Positions 28,223 through 36,788 of a stretch of 38,638 bases of DNA are shown here, piece by piece. The translations under genes and the position numbers were made by a program. Origin of the DNA: an uncultured Dorea sp. (GTDB taxonomy: Bacteria; Bacillota; Clostridia; Lachnospirales; Lachnospiraceae); NCBI GenBank assembly GCA_947652615.1, contig CANTDX010000033.1, positions 1 through 38,638 of the forward strand, read 5' to 3'. Under the pieces are notes generated by a model. It was not told where the DNA came from and made no database searches. It saw only the letters and a list, made by a program, of their open reading frames with translations. Within the stretch, counting starts at the first letter, position 1. Each line of letters starts with the position of its first letter.

Positions 28223-29134
28223 TTAGAATTCTCCCAGTCTCTTCACTTCAGGTTCCAGCCTTACCCCGAACTGTTCCTCTACCTTATCTGATACCCGGCG
28301 CATCAGCTCTGCTACGTCAGCCGCCGTCGCCTGTCCCTTATTGACTACAAAACCACAGTGTTTCTCGGACACCTGCGCTTTGCCGACCGTAAATCCCCGA
28401 AGCCCCGCATCCTGAATAAGCTTACCCGCAAAATACCCTTCCGGCCTCTTAAACGTACTCCCGGCGCTTGGATACTCCAACGGCTGCTTACTGACTCTCT
28501 TCTCCCGAAGCTCTTCCATCCGTGCCCTGATCGCCTCCTGATCACCTCTTCGCAGCCGTATCCTGGCTGCCAGAATGACTGCGCCTGTCCTGGCTGCCAT
28601 GCTGGTACGGTATCCGAACTCCATCTGTTCTCCAGGGACGTCCCGAATCTCGCCTTCCGGCGTCAGCAGCGTAACCTCCCTGACCACATCCTTCATCTCG
28701 CCGCCATAGGCGCCGGCGTTCATAATACACGCGCCGCCAAGCGTCCCCGGAATCCCGGAAGCGAACTCAAAACCTGCAAGCCCCTCCTCAAGCGCCCGGT
28801 TGGCGATCGCAGACAGCAGCGCCCCCGCCTGTGCAGCGACCGTATCGCCCTCGATCCGGATCTCATTCATCTCCTTGAAGATCTGGATGATCACGCCTTC
28901 ATATCCCCGGTCTGACACCAGAAGGTTGCTCCCGTTCCCCATAACATAGTAAGGAACCGCCTGCTTCCTGCATACGGCAATGATATCCCGTACTTCTCCA
29001 ATACTTCCCGGCGTCACGAATATCTCCGCCGGTCCGCCGATCCGGAATGTCGTGTGGTTCTTCATAGGTTCTTCTAACTTGATCTGCTCGTCTGTAATGA
29101 TCCCTGATAATTCATTATATATGCTTTGTCTCAT
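28223..29134 (-). CDS. murB: UDP-N-acetylenolpyruvoylglucosamine reductase
   Basis: MurB reduces UDP-GlcNAc-enolpyruvate to UDP-MurNAc with NADPH and FAD, an early step of peptidoglycan synthesis in the cytoplasm. The FAD-binding motifs GNGSNLLVSDRGY and GIPGTLGGACIMNAGAYG are present. The C-terminal part has YPSAGSTFKRP with the catalytic serine and GKAQVSEKHCGFVVN. Length is 303 residues, as in other Firmicutes. It is the first gene of the minus-strand murB-rapZ-whiA-crh cluster. I do not see a strong promoter in the 115 bases upstream. Confidence 0.96.
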   Translation of the reverse strand: MRQSIYNELSGIITDEQIKLEEPMKNHTTFRIGGPAEIFVTPGSIGEVRDIIAVCRKQAVPYYVMGNGSNLLVSDRGYEGVIIQIFKEMNEIRIEGDTVAAQAGALLSAIANRALEEGLAGFEFASGIPGTLGGACIMNAGAYGGEMKDVVREVTLLTPEGEIRDVPGEQMEFGYRTSMAARTGAVILAARIRLRRGDQEAIRARMEELREKRVSKQPLEYPSAGSTFKRPEGYFAGKLIQDAGLRGFTVGKAQVSEKHCGFVVNKGQATAADVAELMRRVSDKVEEQFGVRLEPEVKRLGEF

Positions 29135-29249
29135 ATTATTCCTCGTTTTATTCTCTTATTTTTTATTTCTGTGGGCTGTGGACTGCGTGGCTGATCCATA
29201 CAAATCGGCTTTGCAGGCTGGTATCATACTATGCGGCCATATACAACCG

Positions 29250-31760
29250 TCAGTACACCAGATATCGTCTCCGGTAATATTCTATCGTACGATACTCTAA
29301 GACATCCTTCATATGATATTTAAATGCCGGATTCCCGATACACCCTCTCAACTCTTCGCGGATAGCCAGCGCATATCCCTCTTTCTCTATAAAAAATCCC
29401 TTCCCGGAAGCCTTTAAGAAATGGATCGGCATAGACCTGGCCTTACTAAGATGCTGTTTGTCCGTCATCTTCTTATAGTCTTCATAAGTTATATCCGCTG
29501 CAAAATCTTTCCAGTTTACCCCCGTATCAAAAAAACTTTTCCATTCCTTCAATACCTCTTCATCCGTCACTTCCATCCGTATATTTCCATGATTATAAAA
29601 AGCATACAAGATCGGCATTTTATATACCTTTTGCATATCTGTTGTTTCAATAAGCGAAATAAACTCCCTCCCGATCCCCTCGTATAAAACCTTCTCATCT
29701 GCAGATATTTCCCCTAAATCATACAAATACTCAAGATATCTTCGAAACGGATTTTCTTTCGCATGCTTTATGCAATACTGATAAATATCATCCTCCATGC
29801 GGGCAAATAGCTCCATCCTGGAAGGAACCCTGTCACCAAGTAACTCCTTTATCCTGTAGTATTCCCGCCGCACCCGTTCCTTGATAGATAAAGACTTTTT
29901 ATCCAATTCCTTGAAGAGGTCAATCAACCGCATATCAAAATCTACCAGACAATCATCAGGATAGTCCATATTATAATAGTCACAGCTCTTTTTCTCACCA
30001 TAGGACATTCCCCCGCTAAGCAACAGCGGTGCTTTTCCTGCTTTTTCATAATTGCCGATAAAATCAAGAACATTCAAATATTCTTTTCCTCTGCAGGTGC
30101 GCAGCCCCCGCCCCAACTGCTGTAAAAACACAATCGGTGATTCCGTCGGTCTTAAAAACATTACCATATCAATAGCCGCAATGTCCAGTCCTTCATTAAA
30201 CATATCCACAGAAAAGATTACCTTTATCTCCTGGTTTATCAACCGCTCAATAGCTTTATCCCTCTCCTCACTGAACCTTCCATCCGCGTCACTATATACC
30301 GCCGCAGATAAGATTCCTCTCCTGCAGAATTCTTCTGCCATTTTCTCTGCATGCTGTCTGGAACAGCAGAAGCCTAACGCCCGACGCGAATGATATTTCA
30401 TATAATATTTGTAGATCATATCATACCGTCTGCTATTGCCTTTGTAAATTTCTGTCAATTCACCCGTATCATAATGCCCTTTAACCAAACGCAGTCCCGA
30501 ATAATCCGTCTCATCATAAATGCCATAATAATGAAATGGTACTAACATGCCTTTATTAATAGCTTCCTTTAACGAAATCTCATAAGGCACATTGTAATCA
30601 CAGATTTCATAGATGCTCTTGCCATCCATTCTCTCTGGAGTGGCCGTAAGACCCAGCATAAAACATGGCTGAAAATAGTCAACAATCCGTCTGTATTGTT
30701 CATTAACCGCATGATGAAATTCGTCAATGACAAGATAATCAAAATAATCAGCCGGGAAATATTCAGCCGTCAGGTACTCTTCTCTCCCCAACGTAGCAAC
30801 AGAAGCAAAAATCACCGACTTATCCACGTCCTTCTGCTTTCCATAAAAGAAACCATAGTCTTCAGAATGACGCACATTCCTAAAAGATACTGCGGCTTGT
30901 TTTAGAATTTCCTCCCTGTGAGCCACAAACAGCACTCTTTTATAATTGGCAGAATCAAATGCTGCAAGATACGTCTTTCCAACACCTGTAGCCGCCTGGA
31001 CAAGGGCTTTTGTTGCCCCCTCCGCCCGGCTGTCTTCCAACGCATAAAGTGCTTCTATTTGAGCGCCTCTTGGCTGAAATAATACTTTAACCTTTGTATT
31101 CCCATCATTCTCAATTTGATCATATCTGGCCAAATCCTTAGATACCGCAGGCTTATGCCAATTTTTCGAATATCGGCGCAATTCTTCGTCATCAATTACA
31201 ATCGAATGTCTGAAAAACAAGTCCTCAAAGGTATCATAAAACATCTGAAAACTCTTCATATCTGTCTTACTGGTAAAGCGGTAATTCCATTCGATTCCAG
31301 AAGTCAACGCACTCCTTGAAACGTTCGATGAGCCGATGTATATCTCACTGCTATTCTCATAATGAAACATATAAGCTTTCGGATGAAATGAACGCTCTTT
31401 TTCATTATAAAATCGCAGCTCTACACCCTTCCCTAACTCTTTTTTTATCAAATACAACGCCGACGGCTGGGTTATTCCCAGATAATTCCCCGTCAAGATC
31501 CGAATCGGCACCTTTCTCTCAAGAGCCGACTTCAAATCCTTCAAGATCATCCTGACTCCAGATTCCATAAGAAAAGACACGACAATATCAATTCTTACTG
31601 CCTTCATCATACTCATCCTAAGCTGGTAATACAGAAAACGACTCTGATTACGGTCACCGGTCATCACATTTGTCGGCTCAATAACCGCATTATCTGCCTG
31701 AATCTTATCTGTCTGCTCATCCGGTAAGCTTAGCTCTTCCGCAAAATTAAATTGAGCCAC
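29250..31760 (-). CDS. Superfamily 2 helicase with N-terminal phospholipase D-like nuclease domain
   Basis: The start is set at the GTG at 31760, because GGGAGGAAGAAAG precedes it and it is the first strong site; a GTG 14 codons earlier has none. This gives 836 residues. Residues ~40-190 form a PLD-like domain with FHPKAY (His126) and GSSN. The helicase follows: Walker A TGVGKT with Lys262, DEFH box with Asp346, TATPERMDG, and the motif VI region QQLGRGLRT. A ~250-residue C-terminal region is unassigned. Such fusions are found in restriction-like and other defence islands, and possibly in DNA repair. The start overlaps the end of the methyltransferase gene by 31 bases. DNA cleavage is inferred. 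Confidence 0.88.
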   Translation of the reverse strand: MAQFNFAEELSLPDEQTDKIQADNAVIEPTNVMTGDRNQSRFLYYQLRMSMMKAVRIDIVVSFLMESGVRMILKDLKSALERKVPIRILTGNYLGITQPSALYLIKKELGKGVELRFYNEKERSFHPKAYMFHYENSSEIYIGSSNVSRSALTSGIEWNYRFTSKTDMKSFQMFYDTFEDLFFRHSIVIDDEELRRYSKNWHKPAVSKDLARYDQIENDGNTKVKVLFQPRGAQIEALYALEDSRAEGATKALVQAATGVGKTYLAAFDSANYKRVLFVAHREEILKQAAVSFRNVRHSEDYGFFYGKQKDVDKSVIFASVATLGREEYLTAEYFPADYFDYLVIDEFHHAVNEQYRRIVDYFQPCFMLGLTATPERMDGKSIYEICDYNVPYEISLKEAINKGMLVPFHYYGIYDETDYSGLRLVKGHYDTGELTEIYKGNSRRYDMIYKYYMKYHSRRALGFCCSRQHAEKMAEEFCRRGILSAAVYSDADGRFSEERDKAIERLINQEIKVIFSVDMFNEGLDIAAIDMVMFLRPTESPIVFLQQLGRGLRTCRGKEYLNVLDFIGNYEKAGKAPLLLSGGMSYGEKKSCDYYNMDYPDDCLVDFDMRLIDLFKELDKKSLSIKERVRREYYRIKELLGDRVPSRMELFARMEDDIYQYCIKHAKENPFRRYLEYLYDLGEISADEKVLYEGIGREFISLIETTDMQKVYKMPILYAFYNHGNIRMEVTDEEVLKEWKSFFDTGVNWKDFAADITYEDYKKMTDKQHLSKARSMPIHFLKASGKGFFIEKEGYALAIREELRGCIGNPAFKYHMKDVLEYRTIEYYRRRYLVY

Positions 31761-32332
31761 CTTTCTTCCTCCCGTCCCGGCCGCACATCTGCTGTGATCC
31801 ACTGTTCCTCTATCTCTATATTAACATCTTCTACCCGTTTCAGCAAATCAGCAAATCTATCCTCTGTCATATCTATAAAGAACCGCCCATTCCTCATTCC
31901 TTCATAAGTTCCGTATTTGAAAGAAGTATAAATAATACCATTATGTTTCAATGCAGCAGACATTTTCCTGATAACATCTGTAAGTTCCTTAGAAGGGACA
32001 TGTAAGATGGATGAGCACGCCCATATTCCATCATATCTTTCTACTTCTTTCAAATCCTGAAACAACATTTGTTTCACTTGGATTCCAGTATATTCACTTG
32101 CCAGCTTACATAACTTCTCTGAGCCATCTATTGCTTCTACTTCATATCCATGATCAATAAAAACTCTTATATCACGCCCGGCGCCGCAGCCAAAATCAAG
32201 GATAGAAGCGCCAGTCGGCAATTTATCCATGAAACGATTCTGCATACCTTCAAAATCTACAGAAACAGTTGATTCTGAGAATATCTTTGCATTCGTATTG
32301 TAGTATTCAATGGTTTTATTAGAATCAAACAT
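31730..32332 (-). CDS. Class I SAM-dependent methyltransferase
   Basis: A 200-residue protein with motif I ILDFGCGAGRD at residues 44-54, followed by VEAIDGSEKL (motif II acidic residue) and YDGIWACSSILH (motif IV position). It resembles small-molecule or TehB-like methyltransferases; DNA-methylase motifs such as NPPY or DPPY are not seen, so it is probably not a modification enzyme. Its 3' end overlaps the helicase gene by 31 bases on the same strand, which implies coupled translation. Substrate unknown. Confidence 0.85.
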   Translation of the reverse strand: MFDSNKTIEYYNTNAKIFSESTVSVDFEGMQNRFMDKLPTGASILDFGCGAGRDIRVFIDHGYEVEAIDGSEKLCKLASEYTGIQVKQMLFQDLKEVERYDGIWACSSILHVPSKELTDVIRKMSAALKHNGIIYTSFKYGTYEGMRNGRFFIDMTEDRFADLLKRVEDVNIEIEEQWITADVRPGREEERWLNLILRKS

Positions 32333-32431
32333 TCTCCTTATTCCTTTCAGTATGAATGAAGCGTGTATACACTACAATGATTATCCTCTTCACGATATAT
32401 GCATCAACACCAGGAATTGCTAAAACCCCCC

Positions 32432-32868
32432 TTAATCCCACAACGCAAAGAAATATTCTTTTAGCATATCAAGCGCCTCATCCTTGCAATCACTCCTATA
32501 TTGCTCCAGCTCCAGCTTCCGCTCCTCTTCCCGATACTTATCAGATATTTCCTTATATAAATGTCATTTACCCAAATGCCATCCTCATCGGTATAATTCT
32601 CTCCCAGAAACCCCGGTGATCCATTTCGATTATCCTTCAAATTCTGGAGCATATCGAGAATAAGCATCTGCAAATACCCAAACATGTTCCAGACATCGGA
32701 ATCACAATAACCACGTACTACACGCTGTTTGCTCCACTTCAAGCATCTTTTAATATGTTTGATCTTCCCCCACAGTCTGCTCTTCTCTCCAAGCCCGCTC
32801 ATAGCAAAATCATAACCATTCCAGATATTGTTTGTTCGACCTGTCAGTTTCCTTTTCTTACGCTTCAC
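32432..32868 (-). pseudogene. Frameshifted hypothetical gene
   Basis: A GTG at 32868 follows AGGGGGGATTC and opens with a basic segment KRKKRKLTGRTNN, then GYCDSDVWNMFGYLQMLILDML and NRNGSPGFLGENYTDEDG. Near 32550 the frame must change to keep sensible protein: the next frame reads SDKYREEERKLELEQYRSD and ends FFALWD at 32432, whereas the original frame continues with poor-quality residues. About 145 residues would result if repaired. The charged, helical C-terminus and Trp-rich middle resemble accessory proteins of Lachnospiraceae mobile elements, but I cannot name the family. Confidence 0.55.
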
Positions 32869-32956
32869 AATAGAATCCCCCCTCATTAAGTTACCGACTG
32901 CCTACAGCAATTCGAAAGCTCCTTTGTTATTTGCCAGTCTGTCTTCAACTACTTAG

Positions 32957-33082
32957 TCAAAGACTGTGCTGCAAACAACGAGATATTTGTTCTACGCTCT
33001 GCTTCAGTTGATACTGACCATACACCGACAACACATAGCGCCCCTCGCGGCAATCGCCAAACATGCATACAAGCATGCCCAT
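32957..33082 (-). CDS. Possible 41-residue peptide
   Basis: An ATG preceded by AGAGGAAAGGCCTA opens a 41-codon frame starting MGMLVCMFGDCREGRYVLSV. It is short and unknown to me. It lies in the otherwise empty stretch 32890-33180 before the frameshifted gene. It may be a leader peptide, a real small protein or a chance ORF. Confidence 0.3.
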   Translation of the reverse strand: MGMLVCMFGDCREGRYVLSVYGQYQLKQSVEQISRCLQHSL

Positions 33083-33182
33083 TAGGCCTTTCCTCTAACG
33101 ATCTTCATATACAATATTTACCTCATAACAAATAGAAAGAAAATAGGACACCGGGGAACTTAACATCTTTTAATAAATCCCT

Positions 33183-33208
33183 AATTGTGCAAGTTTGCCT
33201 GCACAATT
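33183..33208. repeat. Palindrome at the 3' end of the YhcG-like pair
   Basis: AATTGTGCA and TGCACAATT pair perfectly around an 8-base spacer. Its right edge meets the stop codon of the nuclease C-terminal gene. A sister palindrome lies at 34090-34113. Confidence 0.6.
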
Positions 33209-33714
33209 TACTCACATTTATATTTATCCATAATTCTTGATTCAATATCCTCCAAACTTGGAACTGTATCCTGCAATTCCTTAGGCACATCCTTGAATAA
33301 TCTGTATTCACTTACACCTATAGGCTTTGTCATATCTTTAAGAGCATACTCTGCCACGATTTTGTTCTTATCCCGGCAAAGAATCAAGCCTACCGATGGA
33401 TTGTCCACCGCACTCTTAAGTTGATCATCAAGTACCGAGAGATAAAAATTCATTTTGCCAGCAAATTCCGGTACGAATTTTCCCGTCTTTAGCTCCACAG
33501 CAAAGAAGCAATGCATCAGATAATTGTAAAAAAGCAGATCGATAAAGAACTCTTCATCCTGTACCCTTAACAAATACTGCTCACCTACATAGGCAAAGCC
33601 TTTTCCAAGTTCAAGCAGAAGCTTTGAAACATTATTCACCATTTCATGTTCTATGTCCGTCTCGATCATCTTATCCTTCATGCTCACGAAATCAAAGATA
33701 TAAGGATCCTTCAT
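33208..33714 (-). pseudogene. YhcG/DUF1016-type PD-(D/E)XK nuclease, C-terminal part
   Basis: The 168-residue product begins MKDPYIFDF, the normal start of the nuclease domain in the middle of full-length YhcG proteins. The catalytic text FFIDLLFYNYLMHCFFAVELKTGKF has the Asp and the ELK of the PD-(D/E)XK core, so cleavage chemistry looks possible. The start overlaps the stop of the N-terminal gene by ATGA. In intact relatives a stretch of about 50 residues joins the two halves; it is missing here, so I read the pair as an internally deleted gene, although a functional split pair is conceivable. Confidence 0.75.
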
Positions 33715-34073
33715 TTATAGTGCTCTCTGTCAGCAGTCTTATCCATGAGTGCTATATGATGATACCAAGTAAGACCTGCAAAGCCCATTTGATCGATATC
33801 ATCTTCCGTGAATAACCCGCTGAATTTCTTCATATATTTCAGATTTCTAACGGAGAATCCTGTTGTTTCCGGAAACTCTCTCCGAATATCAGCTGCAAGA
33901 ATGTCAATAAACTTATTCCCCCACTGGCTTTTATCAGTAATGATCTTTCCAATTCTCCAATTTCGATGCAGCAAAGCGTGATTTGCACTCACAACCGCAG
34001 AGTATTGAGCCGCCTTTATACACTCAAATGTCTCCTGCAAAGTTTCTTTGTATTCATTATTATTTATTAGCAT
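33711..34073 (-). pseudogene. YhcG/DUF1016-type protein, N-terminal part
   Basis: AAGGAG six bases before the ATG at 34073 sets the start. The 120-residue product carries the N-terminal helical DUF1016 domain with NWRIGKIITDKSQWGNKFI, FSVRNLKYMKKF and LTWYHHIALMDK, then ends after a few more residues. Full-length members continue with a linker (typically including a GWSRNVL-like segment) into the nuclease; that linker is missing. A perfect 10-base-arm palindrome lies just upstream of the ribosome binding site. Confidence 0.75.
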
Positions 34074-34089
34074 GATCTGCTCCTTCCAA

Positions 34090-34113
34090 ATTGTGCAAGC
34101 TGACTTGCACAAT
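34090..34113. promoter_or_regulatory. Palindrome upstream of the YhcG-like pair
   Basis: ATTGTGCAAG-CTGA-CTTGCACAAT is a perfect palindrome with 10-base arms, just before the AAGGAG of the nuclease N-terminal gene. It shares the core TTGTGCAAG with the palindrome at 33183-33208. It could be an operator, an mRNA hairpin masking the start, or a recombination site. Confidence 0.55.
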
Positions 34114-34196
34114 ATCTCTTCAGTTATTTGCTCAACACTAATAAATGTACCTCCGTATGAAGCATTATTCCTATTATCACCAGACACCTCCACTGC

Positions 34197-34480
34197 TAGT
34201 ATAAATGCATTACCAGAGACACAATAATACGGCTTGCCAGAACCTCTTGTCCGATTTCTTCAGATCTTTTTTCCTCAGACTGTACTATTGCAGCTACTTC
34301 ATTTGGCGTAAGCACACATTCCGGTACCCATTATCAGTTTTTCTATTTCCTTTTCATACTCTTCGCTTTGTTCTATATCTTTTAATCTTTTTGCCAAATC
34401 CCCAGTCTGGCCATTTATATCGACAATATTAACTCCGGAGCAACAACAAACTTCCAGTCAATCGTGACAACAAAGTTCAT
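34197..34480 (-). pseudogene. Broken small gene
   Basis: A strong AAGGAGG lies eight bases before the ATG at 34480, and the first 22 codons (MNFVVTIDWKFVVAPELILSI) are sensible before a stop. Other frames then carry DINGQTGDLAKRLKDIEQSE, an acidic helical stretch, and TPNEVAAIVQSEEKRSEEIG up to a stop at 34197. At least two frameshifts are needed to join them. The original function is not recognised. Confidence 0.45.
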
Positions 34481-34524
34481 AGTACGATACCTCCTTCCTG
34501 GAGCTATGAATATGGCAATCGCAT

Positions 34525-34842
34525 TCATCTGCTCAATATCAGCTTCACCGCATCGATCAGATTCTCACTGAAACCCTCTAGCTCATCCATCGTAATAACC
34601 TTTTTCTGCACATATATCGCAATATCCCAAATCGCAGTTGACTTCCGCATCTCTATCAACACGCCTGGATGCTTCTTGTCCCGCTTGATTCTCTTCTCAA
34701 GTTCCCAGAAATGATCCGAAGCATTCCCCTCTGCACTCAATAGTCTAATATATTCCTTCATCAATCGTTCCATGTAACGCTCTTGCCACTGTGGAACTCT
34801 TTCCCGGAATAACTTCCAATCTCTCTTTGATATCTCAACCAT
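34525..34842 (-). CDS. Small protein downstream of the Fic gene (105 aa)
   Basis: A 105-residue, highly charged helical protein with several Trp and Arg/Lys residues (ERVPQWQERYMERL, WELEKRIKRDKK) and a C-terminal ISENL-type helix. No domain is recognised. It starts 21 bases after the Fic stop on the same strand and is probably translated from the same message. A position next to a Fic enzyme suggests an antitoxin, target or chaperone role, but the sequence does not show which. Confidence 0.65.
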   Translation of the reverse strand: MVEISKRDWKLFRERVPQWQERYMERLMKEYIRLLSAEGNASDHFWELEKRIKRDKKHPGVLIEMRKSTAIWDIAIYVQKKVITMDELEGFSENLIDAVKLILSR

Positions 34843-34863
34843 AAAAACTCACTCTCCAAACTA

Positions 34864-35748
34864 TTATTTTTTTAATTTATCTTTTTCAACACTCAAAGAT
34901 CCGCTTATGTGCAGATTTCGATTGTGAAGTTCATTTTTTTCATCCAAAATAAGATTTCTGATGAATGCTTCCAGGTACTCTGTCGTTTCGTAAATACCTT
35001 TTTGCAGATTAGTGTAATTCGCACGGACAAGTGCATTTCTGAAATACCACGCATTTTCTGCAAAAATATCATTTGTTGCCGGGAAGCCAAGCGTTCTCAG
35101 ATATTTGATAAAGAATACCGCCGTTGTTCTTGTATTACCCTCTCCGAAAATGTGGATCTGCCACAGCCTTGAAATAAACACTGCAAAGTGATGGATTATC
35201 TCGTCCATTGAAAGTCCTTTATAACTAAACTCTCTCTCCTGTGAGAAATCGTATTCGAGCGTAGTTCTGAGTTCCGAAGCACTACCATATATAACGGTTG
35301 CACCATCCAACACCCATTCTTTTTTCGTAATATTATAATCTCTAATCTTTCCGGCGTGCTTATATATACCCTGAAACAGTTTTCGATGGATAGCAATATA
35401 CTCATTGGGCGAAAATGAAAATGCCGTTTCAGAAAGTATCTGCGCAATTCGTGCAGATACTTTATCCGCTTCTTCAATGCGCTCATCATCTGATAAATGC
35501 ACAGGCCTTTCTTCATAATATATGTCGATAAGATTCTGTACTTCTTTCAGTGTGATCTTTCCCTCGATATTCTGAACGGCAATATCAATCAAATATTGGG
35601 ATGGTTTAAGTCCATCTACCGCCTGAAGTCCGATTGCCGTACTCCACGCATAGCCTTTACTGACTTTATCAGGCTCAGACTCTTTCAAATATTCTTTAAA
35701 TGGTATAGGCCCCTGATATGCAATTTTCTTCTGTTCTTCGCCTCTCAT
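34864..35748 (-). CDS. Fic-domain protein (putative AMP-transferase)
   Basis: Fic enzymes transfer AMP or a related group to hydroxyl side chains of target proteins. The 294-residue product has the catalytic loop HIFGEGNTR from His199, a variant of HPFxxGNGR: Pro is Ile and the second Gly is Thr, while the catalytic His, the acidic residue, Gly-Asn and Arg are kept. The N-terminal ~80 residues (AVDGLKPSQYLIDIAVQNIEGKIT) resemble the VbhA-like antitoxin segment fused to some Fic proteins, but the Ser/Thr-x3-Glu inhibitory motif is not obvious. AGAGGGGCAGAG precedes the ATG. TATACT ~60 bases upstream may be its -10 box. Toxin or housekeeping role is undecided. Confidence 0.85.
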   Translation of the reverse strand: MRGEEQKKIAYQGPIPFKEYLKESEPDKVSKGYAWSTAIGLQAVDGLKPSQYLIDIAVQNIEGKITLKEVQNLIDIYYEERPVHLSDDERIEEADKVSARIAQILSETAFSFSPNEYIAIHRKLFQGIYKHAGKIRDYNITKKEWVLDGATVIYGSASELRTTLEYDFSQEREFSYKGLSMDEIIHHFAVFISRLWQIHIFGEGNTRTTAVFFIKYLRTLGFPATNDIFAENAWYFRNALVRANYTNLQKGIYETTEYLEAFIRNLILDEKNELHNRNLHISGSLSVEKDKLKK

Positions 35749-35875
35749 CTCTGCCCCTCTTCTACCTTCTTAAAATCAACTTACTACTAACTTATAGTAT
35801 AACACAGCTCTCCTATTTTAAGTGAAAAATATTGGTTACTGCTCTCTCTGATCTCCTAATTCCTCCCCCACTCAA

Positions 35876-35942
35876 AACAAAAGAGCCCTCCCAAGAATGT
35901 CATTCCGCATCTCCCCGAATAACATTCTCAAGACAGCTCTCC
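35876..35942 (-). terminator. Terminator after the second HD gene
   Basis: On the minus strand GAGAGCTGTCTTGAGAATGT pairs, with bulges, with ACATTCTTGGGAGGGCTC, followed by TTTTGTTTTG. It begins 10 bases after the stop. Confidence 0.7.
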
Positions 35943-35952
35943 CGGCTATCGC

Positions 35953-36648
35953 TTAAGCTTCCTTCTCCATCGCCTCAGCCACACTCGCTTCACAGCTTCT
36001 CATCGCCTGGATCGTCTTGTCGAACAACTCGTCCAACTCCCATCCAAGCCGCTCGGCTCCCTGAGAAATAATCTCTCTGGAGCACCCCGCCGCGAATCTC
36101 TTATCCTTGAACTTCTTCTTCAAGCTCTTAACTTCCAGATCCATCGTGCTCTTAGACGGACGCATCAGCGCGCAGGACCAGATCAGTCCCGTCAGCTCAT
36201 CCGCCGCGAACAGCACCTTCTCCATCTCAAGCCTTGGCTCTTCCTCACTGCAGATCCCATAACCATGAGAACAGACCGCATAGATCATATCCTCGCTCAC
36301 CTTCGCCTCACGCAGAAGCTCCGGCGCCTTCTTGCAGTGCTCCTCCGGATAGAGCTCAAAGTCAATATCGTGAAGCAGACCGGTGATACCCCAGAACTCT
36401 TCTTCCTCCGCATGTCCCAGTTCCTTCGCAAACCAGCGCATCACGCCTTCCACCGTCAGAGCGTGCTGGATGTGGAACGGTTCTTTATTATACTTCTTAA
36501 GCAGCTCCAACGCCTCTTCACGGGAAATGCTGCTCTTCTTCGCCGTCCCTCCCGCTTCCTTCTTCACCGTCTTCGCATTGTCGGAAGGTTTCTTGTCCAG
36601 GCTCTTCATCGTCGGGAAAGGCAATCGAGTTACTTCATTATTCTTCAT
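35953..36648 (-). CDS. HD-domain protein, paralogue of the one at 11613-12182
   Basis: A 231-residue protein. A ~40-residue Lys/Ala/Ser-rich, probably unstructured N-terminus precedes the HD domain: QHALTVEGVMRWFA, WGITGLLHDIDFELYPEEH with the His-Asp pair, and CSHGYGI. It ends with a helical region containing RFAAGCSREI. It shares domain plan and motifs with the shorter HD gene near rpoC, and is probably a phosphohydrolase of unknown substrate. GGAGATAAGCGGTT precedes the ATG. The integrative element begins ~140 bases beyond its start, so its promoter lies near the junction. Confidence 0.85.
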   Translation of the reverse strand: MKNNEVTRLPFPTMKSLDKKPSDNAKTVKKEAGGTAKKSSISREEALELLKKYNKEPFHIQHALTVEGVMRWFAKELGHAEEEEFWGITGLLHDIDFELYPEEHCKKAPELLREAKVSEDMIYAVCSHGYGICSEEEPRLEMEKVLFAADELTGLIWSCALMRPSKSTMDLEVKSLKKKFKDKRFAAGCSREIISQGAERLGWELDELFDKTIQAMRSCEASVAEAMEKEA

Positions 36649-36788
36649 AACCGCTTATCTCCGCTTTTCTCTAACAATTCAACACTTCATTATGATGTGT
36701 TATTCTACCAGTAAAATTTCAAATTTGATGTAAATTTGTTGTAAACCACACAATTTGCTGTACTCATTTATCCGTTTCGGACTCTTTC

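Noticed and set aside
34205..34432. Plus-strand ORF of 75 codons
   Set aside because: It lies opposite the broken minus-strand gene that has the strong AAGGAGG site; its Phe/Leu/Ser-rich content is typical of a shadow frame.
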